Program-made: the position numbers and the translations under genes
The notes under the pieces: model-generated
The model's database searches: none
The model's input: only the letters and a program-made list of their open reading frames with translations
Told to the model about the DNA's origin: nothing
NCBI GenBank assembly: GCA_027489295.1
Contig: JAIYAA010000188.1
Span: 1-19,744 of the forward strand
Direction: 5' to 3'
From: Sphingomonadales bacterium
GTDB lineage: Bacteria; Pseudomonadota; Alphaproteobacteria; Sphingomonadales; Sphingomonadaceae
DNA length: 19,744 nucleotides
Shown here: positions 8,017-13,640 of the stretch, piece after piece
How positions within the stretch are numbered: the stretch's first letter is position 1
How the letters are laid out: each line of letters opens with the position of its first letter

Positions 8017-9543
8017 ATGAACCCCATGCGGCGGATCCTGATCCTGGGCGGCGGCACGGCGGGCTGGCTCACCGCCGCCTATCTCGCACGGTATCTCGAT
8101 CTCGCGCAGCAGCGCCGTTTCGCGATCACCGTGCTGGAATCGCCCGCGCTGGGGATCGTCGGGGTGGGCGAGGGCGGTTTTCCGACGATCCGCGAGACGC
8201 TGCACTTCCTCGGCAGCGACGAGCGCGCCTTCGTCCGGCATGCGGCCGCCACCTTCAAGCAGGGCATTCGCTTCGACGACTGGCTGCACGCACCGGGCGT
8301 CGATGGCACCCGCCACCAGTTCCTCCATCCCTTCGAAGCGCCGTTTCATACCGGGGGGGCGGGACTGGTTCCCTACTGGCTGCTCCAGTCCGCCGCGACG
8401 CGCCTGCCTTTTGCCGAAGCGATGACGATCCAGAACCGGGTCGCCGCGCACGGTCGAGCGCCCAAGCGGGCCGAGGAAGCGGGTTTTGGCGGGCCGCTCA
8501 CCTACGCCTATCATTTCGACGCCGTCCGGCTGGCGACGCTGCTTCGCGACCGCGCGATCGAACTTGGTGTCAGACATCTGGAAGGGGAGGTCTTTTCTGC
8601 CCATACCACTTCCGAAGGCGCGATCGACCGGATCGAGACGCGCGAGCATGGCAGCCTTACCGCCGACCTGTATATCGACTGTTCCGGGTTCGAGGCGGCG
8701 CTGATCGGCAGGACACTCGGCGCACCCCTGACGTCGGTGCGCCACCAGCTGTTCACCGATCGCGCGCTCGCCTGCAAGCTGCCCTATGCCGATCCCGAAG
8801 CACCGATCGCGACCACCACCGTTGCGGCCGCACACGAAGCGGGCTGGACCTGGGACATCGGCCTGCAGCACGCCCGGGGGATCGGCTGCGTCTATTCCTC
8901 GGCGCACTGCTCCGACGCGCGTGCCGCCGAAATCCTCGATACGCATCTGGGCGGTGCCCCGCACGACGCGCGGCTGATCCGCTTCGAGCCGGGCTATCGC
9001 CGCACGCCCTGGGTCCGTAATTGCGTCGCGGTGGGGCTGGCGGGCGGTTTCCTGGAGCCGCTGGAGGCGACCGGGGTGGTGCTGATCGAGGCGGCGGCGG
9101 CAATGATCGCCGAGCTGTTTCCGCACGCGGGCCCGGTCGACGCCGCGGCGGCGCGCTTCAACGCGCTGATGACCGCGCGTTACGAGCGGATCGTCGACTT
9201 CCTCAAGCTGCATTATTGCCTGAGCCGCCGCGAGGAACCGTTCTGGCGGGACAATCGTGATCCGGCCTCGATCCCGGACACGCTCAAGGCGCTACTCGAT
9301 CAATGGCGATACCGGCCGCCGAGCCGGTTCGACTTCCTGCTGGATGTCGAGAGCTTCGCCTTCTTCAACTATCAGTACATCCTCTACGGCATGGACTTTG
9401 CCACCGACCTGTCCGCCGCCCGCGCGGGCTTCCCCCACGCCGAGGCAGCCGAACGCCAGTTCGCGCGCATCCGCAGCTTCGGCGATCAGGCGGTGGCGGA
9501 CCTGCCCGGCCACCGCGAGCTGATCCGCCAGCTGATCGGCTGA
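8017..9543 (+). CDS. Flavin-dependent halogenase (tryptophan halogenase family)
   Basis: This 508-residue protein begins with the FAD-binding loop GGGTAGW (11-17). Lys81 in TFKQGIRF matches the catalytic lysine of flavin-dependent halogenases (Lys79 in PrnA and RebH), and VGVGEGGFPTIR and FLEPLEATGV are also conserved. The family tryptophan motif reads GWTWDIG (276-282), i.e. WxWxIG in place of the usual WxWxIP, a form I associate with halogenases from Caulobacter and sphingomonads. Enzymes of this family use FADH2, oxygen and halide to halogenate aromatic rings; the substrate here is unknown. No dedicated flavin reductase or tryptophan gene lies nearby. The start ATG at 8017 is preceded by AAGGG. 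The gene converges on the antiporter with two bases between stops, so transcription from one may affect the other. Confidence 0.9.
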   Translation: MNPMRRILILGGGTAGWLTAAYLARYLDLAQQRRFAITVLESPALGIVGVGEGGFPTIRETLHFLGSDERAFVRHAAATFKQGIRFDDWLHAPGVDGTRHQFLHPFEAPFHTGGAGLVPYWLLQSAATRLPFAEAMTIQNRVAAHGRAPKRAEEAGFGGPLTYAYHFDAVRLATLLRDRAIELGVRHLEGEVFSAHTTSEGAIDRIETREHGSLTADLYIDCSGFEAALIGRTLGAPLTSVRHQLFTDRALACKLPYADPEAPIATTTVAAAHEAGWTWDIGLQHARGIGCVYSSAHCSDARAAEILDTHLGGAPHDARLIRFEPGYRRTPWVRNCVAVGLAGGFLEPLEATGVVLIEAAAAMIAELFPHAGPVDAAAARFNALMTARYERIVDFLKLHYCLSRREEPFWRDNRDPASIPDTLKALLDQWRYRPPSRFDFLLDVESFAFFNYQYILYGMDFATDLSAARAGFPHAEAAERQFARIRSFGDQAVADLPGHRELIRQLIG

Positions 9544-9545
9544 GG

Positions 9546-10910
9546 TCAGACGGTCGCGAGCTGCCCGTCGATCGCGTCGAGCTCGCCGCTTGCCCGCGCC
9601 TTGCGGCCGTACACGGCCTCGAACAGCGGGGTCGCCATCACCGTCGTGACGATCGCCATCAGCACCAGCATCGAGAAGAGCGTCGGCCCGATGATGCCCT
9701 TCTGCAGGCCGATGTTGATGATGATCAGCTCCATCAGCCCGCGCGAGTTCATCAGTGCGCCGATGCCGAGCGCGGTGCGGTTGTCCTCGCCGGCGATCCG
9801 TGCCGCCGCCCAGCAGGCGCCGAACTTGGCGCGGACCGACACGGCCAGGATGCCCAGCGCCACCACCAGCAAGAAGGGCGAGTTGACCATGTCCATCCGG
9901 GTGTTGAGCCCCGAATAGGTGAAGAACATCGGCAGCAGCAGCACCACCGCCAGCGGTTCGACCTTGCGCTTCAGCTCGGCCACGAACGCGCCGCGCGGCA
10001 TGCACACGCCCATGAGGAAGCCGCCGAAGATGGCGTGGATGCCGATCGCGTCCATGATGAAGGCCGACAGGCAGAACAGCATCAGCGTGATCGCCAGGAT
10101 CGACGTGGTCATCTCGCCCCGCGCCTCGACGATACGGCCGAGCGGCGCCAGCAGGCGCCGGCCGAACAGCAGCATGAAGCCGGTATAGAGCACGGCGCCG
10201 CCGATCGCGAGCACGGCAACCCCTGCACCCGCACCGAAGGTCGCCAGCACGACCGCCAGCACGCACCAGGAGGCCGCGTCGTCGAACGCGCCGGCGGTGA
10301 GCGACAGCGTGCCGAGTGCGGAATTGGCCAGCCCGCGCTCGTTGATGATCCGCGCCAGCATCGGGAAGGCGGTCAGCGCAATGCACGCGCCCATGAACAG
10401 CGTGGCATTGGCCTGGCTGATACCGGCGGTGAACAGGCCGGGGACCGTGAGCAGATAGGGCGTGATCAGCGCCGCGAGCAGGAACGGTGCGGCGATGCCG
10501 GCGGCCGAGACGCCCGCCGCGCTCTTGGCCTTGGACTGGAAATGATCGAGCCGCAGCGTCAGCCCGACCATGAACATGTACAGCCCCACGCCCAGCTGCG
10601 CACCGGCATAGAGCACGTTCCGTGTTTCCCTGGGGAAAATCGCCAGCTGCAGATCCGGAAAGAAGAGCCCGAGCAGCGAGGGGCCCAGGACAACACCGGC
10701 GATCATTTCGCCCACCACCTGCGGCTGCTTCAGGAATTTCTGCCCCGCCCAGCCGACCACCCGGCAGGCGAGCAGGATGATCGCCAACTGCAGGAAGAAA
10801 TGAATACTGTAATCGCCGGGCGCATAGGTCTTGGCGGCATGCACGGCGGGCCCGTGCGGATTGAGGACGTCGGTCAGGGCGTGCCAGGCGGCGGTCAGCA
10901 GGTCGTTCAT
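9546..10910 (-). CDS. CPA2-family cation:proton antiporter
   Basis: A 454-residue inner-membrane antiporter with about 12 hydrophobic segments. Family signatures are QPQVVGEMIAGVVLGPSLLG (62-81), TAFPMLARIINERGL (180-194), the paired aspartates Asp210-Asp211 in GAFDDAASW, and MNSRGLMELIIINIGL (387-402). These resemble bacterial CPA2 exchangers and plant CHX proteins. It would exchange Na+ or K+ for protons, helping pH and ion balance; the cation cannot be told from sequence. There is no NAD-binding (RCK) domain, unlike full-length KefB/KefC. The start is ATG at 10910-10908, preceded by GAGGGG at ideal spacing. The longer open frame to 11051 begins with an Arg-rich stretch atypical of these proteins. 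It is divergent from the toxin-antitoxin operon. Confidence 0.9.
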   Translation of the reverse strand: MNDLLTAAWHALTDVLNPHGPAVHAAKTYAPGDYSIHFFLQLAIILLACRVVGWAGQKFLKQPQVVGEMIAGVVLGPSLLGLFFPDLQLAIFPRETRNVLYAGAQLGVGLYMFMVGLTLRLDHFQSKAKSAAGVSAAGIAAPFLLAALITPYLLTVPGLFTAGISQANATLFMGACIALTAFPMLARIINERGLANSALGTLSLTAGAFDDAASWCVLAVVLATFGAGAGVAVLAIGGAVLYTGFMLLFGRRLLAPLGRIVEARGEMTTSILAITLMLFCLSAFIMDAIGIHAIFGGFLMGVCMPRGAFVAELKRKVEPLAVVLLLPMFFTYSGLNTRMDMVNSPFLLVVALGILAVSVRAKFGACWAAARIAGEDNRTALGIGALMNSRGLMELIIINIGLQKGIIGPTLFSMLVLMAIVTTVMATPLFEAVYGRKARASGELDAIDGQLATV

Positions 10911-11054
10911 TCGGATCCCCTCGAGCGCGCGGCATCTTCTGCACCGGCGCGGACCCTTAGGAAGCGTGCTCGCGCCTTCCCGGCAAGGGTCGATCGTCGC
11001 CACGACCGCACTTTCCTTCGCGATCGCCCGCGGGTGTTGCCGTGGCTCCACAAC

Positions 11055-11083
11055 GTAGGTACGTACCTACATTATAGCGCTAT
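11055..11083 (+). promoter_or_regulatory. Double palindrome upstream of toxin-antitoxin operon (autoregulatory operator candidate)
   Basis: GTAGGTACGTACCTAC (11055-11070) is a perfect 16-base palindrome. Four bases later comes a perfect 10-base palindrome ATAGCGCTAT (11074-11083), which also contains a TATAGC hexamer resembling a -10 box. The antitoxin ATG is 25 bases downstream. Phd/YefM antitoxins, alone or with their toxin, usually bind palindromes over their own promoter, so this is the likely operator. No matching -35 box is obvious. Confidence 0.55.
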
Positions 11084-11107
11084 CAATTTGGCACCGGAGC
11101 CACGGCG

Positions 11108-11326
11108 ATGAAGGTTCTCACCAGCCGCGAATTCAACCAGGACGTCAGCGCGGCGAAGCGATTCGCCCGCACCGAACCGGTGTTCATCACCGATCGCGGC
11201 ACGCCGACCCATGTGCTGATGAGCATCGCCAGCTTCCGGACCCTGCGAGGCGAGCGCGAGAGCATCGTCGATGCGCTCGCCATGGCCGAGCCCTTCGATC
11301 TGGATCCGCAGCCCGGGCGCTGGTGA
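11108..11326 (+). CDS. Type II antitoxin, Phd/YefM family
   Basis: This 72-residue protein starts MKVLTSREFNQDVSAAKRFA and continues PVFITDRGTPTHVLMSIASFRTL, the typical Phd/YefM fold: an N-terminal DNA-binding and dimerisation domain followed by a flexible acidic tail (about 50-72, ending in a short Pro-rich segment) that would wrap the toxin. GGAG sits about 9 bases before the ATG. The stop is followed by the toxin ATG after one base, so the pair is co-translated. It should neutralise the PIN toxin and repress the operon through the palindromes just upstream. Confidence 0.88.
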   Translation: MKVLTSREFNQDVSAAKRFARTEPVFITDRGTPTHVLMSIASFRTLRGERESIVDALAMAEPFDLDPQPGRW

Positions 11327-11327
11327 G

Positions 11328-11816
11328 ATGTACCTGCTCGATACCGCCGTGCTGCTGGATCTGCGCAAGGCGCGCAGCGGTGCCGCCGATCCCAAGCTTG
11401 CCGCCTGGGCCGGGGGCGTCCCGCGCGAGCAGCTGTTCGTCTCGGTGCTGACGCTGGCGGAGATCGAGGCCTACGCCGCGCGCGCGCCGGGCGGAGAGGC
11501 GGGGGAGGCCATCCGCCGATGGATCGACGCACAGCTGGTCCCCGCCTTCGGCAGCCATTTGCTGCCGGTCGACCTGGCCGTCGCGCGGCGGCGAGGGCAG
11601 GTGATGCTGGCGAGCGACCGGCATGCGCTGGTCGCGGCGACCGCGCTTGAGCATGCGCTGACGCTGGTGACCTATGAAGCGGCGTCCTATCGCGGCGTGC
11701 GGCTCAAGCTGTTCGATCCGCGACGCTATGACCCCGAGGAGGTGGCGGACGATTGGCGCGCGGCAGCGCAGCGCAGCGGCCCGCTATGGTTCCGCAACCT
11801 CTTCCTGCGCAGCTGA
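11328..11816 (+). CDS. PIN-domain toxin, VapC-like ribonuclease
   Basis: This 162-residue protein shows the PIN pattern: Asp5 in YLLDTAVLL, Glu45 in TLAEIEAY, Asp97 in ASDRHALVAATAL, then LTLVT. VapC toxins are Mg2+-dependent endoribonucleases, often cutting tRNA or rRNA. Two things are odd. The usual TRNxxDF strand end reads TYEAASY, so the fourth metal-binding aspartate is replaced by Ser120; Glu117 nearby might stand in. The protein is also longer than most VapCs, with about 35 extra residues (LFDPRRYDPEEV to the end) after the usual end of the domain. The start ATG is one base after the antitoxin stop, with GGTGAG as a weak ribosome-binding site. Activity is therefore uncertain although the gene is intact. 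Confidence 0.85.
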   Translation: MYLLDTAVLLDLRKARSGAADPKLAAWAGGVPREQLFVSVLTLAEIEAYAARAPGGEAGEAIRRWIDAQLVPAFGSHLLPVDLAVARRRGQVMLASDRHALVAATALEHALTLVTYEAASYRGVRLKLFDPRRYDPEEVADDWRAAAQRSGPLWFRNLFLRS

Positions 11817-11868
11817 GGCCGTGCAACCGCAACCCACGCCAAGCATTTGTTCGGCAAGGAGATAACGG

Positions 11869-12117
11869 ATGGCAGACGAGAAGCGCGCGACCTTGTACCG
11901 GATGGTGCTGCCCGATCATGTCTGCCCCTTCGGCATTCGTGCCCGGGACCTGCTGGAGGAGCGGGGGTATGCGATCGATGATCGGGTATTGCGAACCCGC
12001 GACGAGGTGGAGGCGGTGAAGGACGAGTTCGGCGTCGCGACGACCCCGGTGATCTTCCTCGGGGACGAGCGCATCGACGGCGCCGACGCGCTCGAACACG
12101 CCCTCGCGCAGCGTTAG
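11869..12117 (+). CDS. Glutaredoxin-like protein with single active-site cysteine
   Basis: This 82-residue thioredoxin-fold protein has CPFG at 19-22, TTP (58-60, cis-proline loop) and DGADAL (70-75), the three glutathione- and active-site elements of glutaredoxins. The second active-site cysteine is a glycine, and Cys19 is the only cysteine. It could therefore perform glutathione-dependent (de)glutathionylation or act as a redox carrier, but not a dithiol reduction. It lacks the CGFS motif of iron-sulfur monothiol glutaredoxins. AAGGAG precedes the ATG at good spacing. The stop overlaps by four bases the stop of the convergent hydrolase gene. Confidence 0.82.
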   Translation: MADEKRATLYRMVLPDHVCPFGIRARDLLEERGYAIDDRVLRTRDEVEAVKDEFGVATTPVIFLGDERIDGADALEHALAQR

Positions 12118-12806
12118 GCGATCGCCGCCACGGCCTCCAGGATCACCTTCGCCACCGCGTCCGGCTGCGACAGCAGCGAGAGGTGTCCTGCGGCGAGTTC
12201 GGTGGTCGTCGCGTTCATCCGCGCCGCGAACTCCCGTTCAAGCGGGACGCTCACCACGCGGTCCTGCGTAGAGACGATGTACCAGCACGGACGATCCGCC
12301 CATGCCGCCTCGCCAATGACATCGCCGAAGGTGCTCGCAGGCAGCGGCGGCTGGAGCACGGCGAGGACGCGGGCCTCGGCCTCGGGCAGGTCGTTGGCCA
12401 CATCCTCCACCCATCCTTCCGCCGCAAGCGTGAGGTTGCCCTTGCCGTCATCGCGGATCTTCTTGAGGGCGGGCGGATTGGCATATTTGCCGACCAGCGG
12501 CCCCAGTGCCTCGCCCGCTGCCGGCGCGAAGGCGGCGACATAGACCAGCGCCTTCACCTTGGTGTCGTTGCCGGCTTCGGTGATGACCGCACCGCCCCAG
12601 CTATGGCCGACCAGGACCACCGGGCCGTCGATCGCATCCAGCACCTGCCGTGTCGCCGCCACGTCGCCAGCAAGCGACTGGGTGGGATTCTGCACCGCGA
12701 CGACCGCATGCCCGGCGTCGAGCAGGATCGGGATCACGCGACGCCAACTGGATCCGTCGGCCCAGGCGCCATGCACGAGGACAATGGTGGGCGAGGCGGT
12801 GGGCAT
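12114..12806 (-). CDS. Alpha/beta hydrolase (small esterase-like)
   Basis: A 230-residue single-domain hydrolase. It shows VLVHGAWADGSSW (about 9-21, oxyanion-hole HG), the nucleophile elbow GHSWGG with Ser69, an acid Asp182 in STQDRVV and the catalytic His208 in AAGHLSL. The pattern matches the group annotated as salicylate/methyl-ester esterase-like hydrolases related to plant hydroxynitrile lyases and methyl esterases. No signal peptide is visible, so it should be cytoplasmic. The substrate is unknown. The ATG at 12806 is preceded by GGAG seven bases away. It faces the glutaredoxin gene at its 3' end and is divergent from the lipoprotein gene. Confidence 0.88.
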   Translation of the reverse strand: MPTASPTIVLVHGAWADGSSWRRVIPILLDAGHAVVAVQNPTQSLAGDVAATRQVLDAIDGPVVLVGHSWGGAVITEAGNDTKVKALVYVAAFAPAAGEALGPLVGKYANPPALKKIRDDGKGNLTLAAEGWVEDVANDLPEAEARVLAVLQPPLPASTFGDVIGEAAWADRPCWYIVSTQDRVVSVPLEREFAARMNATTTELAAGHLSLLSQPDAVAKVILEAVAAIA

Positions 12807-12998
12807 GGCGGTACTCCATCGAGAGGGATGGCCGTTCCTTAGCCTGGCGGTTGGGGTCGGGATTGTCGGAACGGATCGTTTCTTGGCGGATACGCTCGCA
12901 CGCTCATTTCATCTCGTTCGCGTTACAGCGTCGGAACAAAGCGCCACGTCGTTGATTTTCGCTCGCAACGTTTTCCTACTGTACCAACGTAAAGGGCA

Positions 12999-13274
12999 AT
13001 GACGATGAAGAAGATGCTTGTGCTCGGCGCCGCCGCTGGCCTGTTCGCGCTTTCGGCCTGCAACAACACGCCGCGCGAGCAGGCGGCCGACAATATCGAG
13101 GCGAATGCCGAGGCCCGCGCCGACAATATCGAGGCGATGGCCAGCAACGCCACCACAGACGCTACGCAGGACAATCTGCAGAACCAGGCCGACGCCGTCC
13201 GCGCCGAGGGCGATGCGAAGGCGAAGGACATGCGTACCCACGACGCGGACACCAATCTGCACAACGGCATGTAA
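12999..13274 (+). CDS. Small lipoprotein, Ala/Asp/Asn-rich
   Basis: A 91-residue protein with a lipoprotein signal: basic start MTMKKM, hydrophobic core, and lipobox LSAC with Cys21 as the predicted lipidation site. The mature part is low in hydrophobic residues and rich in Ala, Asn, Asp and Glu. It contains a repeated DNIEA segment (ADNIEANAEARADNIEAMASNA), which suggests a long helix or coiled coil. With no retention-type aspartate directly after the cysteine, it probably goes to the outer membrane. AAAGGG precedes the ATG; a second ATG two codons in is possible. A strong terminator follows, so it is likely monocistronic. No specific role is known to me. Confidence 0.8.
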   Translation: MTMKKMLVLGAAAGLFALSACNNTPREQAADNIEANAEARADNIEAMASNATTDATQDNLQNQADAVRAEGDAKAKDMRTHDADTNLHNGM

Positions 13275-13640
13275 TCGTCGTCGACGGTTCCCGAAGGTCC
13301 GGCTGTTCCCACGCAGGCAGCCGGGACCGGGAAGGGCGCTCGCATTCGCGGGCGCCCTTTTTCGTATGTGCCGGACGGGCAGCCGCCTTCCCCTTGGTAC
13401 AGGTCAGTCCGACCCGTTGCCAATGGAAGTCCAAATATGGCCCTACGTTGCCGGGCCTAGTATCAACGGCTTGGCAAGTTGAACCAAGGGAAACACTTCC
13501 TTCGTGGTTTGATTGTGGACCGTAATGTCGATGCCGTATCTTTCTCCGCAAAAATACCTACCTTCCGACCAAATGGAAAAAGGCGGAATATAGTAAATGA
13601 CGAAGCGCCCTTTCAGGACGCAACGTTGGGAGGAAGGCAA
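13275..13640 (+). other. 366-base gap: terminator, then leader of the TonB-receptor gene
   Basis: After the terminator at 13332-13362 no convincing gene was found. The stretch 13505-13600 is clearly richer in A and T than its surroundings, as expected for a promoter. A weak sigma-70-like pair is TTGTGG (13513-13518) and TATCTT (13537-13542) with 18 bases between. A short inverted repeat CTTGG-N9-CCAAG lies at 13470-13488. The strong ribosome-binding site GGGAGGAAGG (13628-13637) leads into the receptor start at 13641. Confidence 0.4.
13332..13362 (+). terminator. Intrinsic terminator after the lipoprotein gene
   Basis: AAGGGCGC (13332-13339) pairs perfectly with GCGCCCTT (13352-13359). The loop holds a further small CGC/GCG stem, and a run of five T ends at 13362. 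It lies about 58 bases after the lipoprotein stop codon. Confidence 0.85.

Noticed and set aside
7723..9213. 496-codon minus-strand frame opposite the halogenase
   Set aside because: It crosses the intergenic region and is antisense to a complete enzyme; composition is typical of a shadow.
10911..11051. N-terminal extension of the antiporter to 11051
   Set aside because: Arg- and Pro-rich, not typical of the family; the ATG at 10910 has a near-ideal ribosome-binding site.
12933..12960. GGAAC upstream of the lipoprotein gene as an EcfG promoter
   Set aside because: The nearest CGTT is only 12 bases after GGAAC; no GTT at 16-17 bases.
13423..13482. Short frame MEVQIWPYVAG... before the TonB receptor
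   Set aside because: 19 codons, no ribosome-binding site, no similarity I can recognise.
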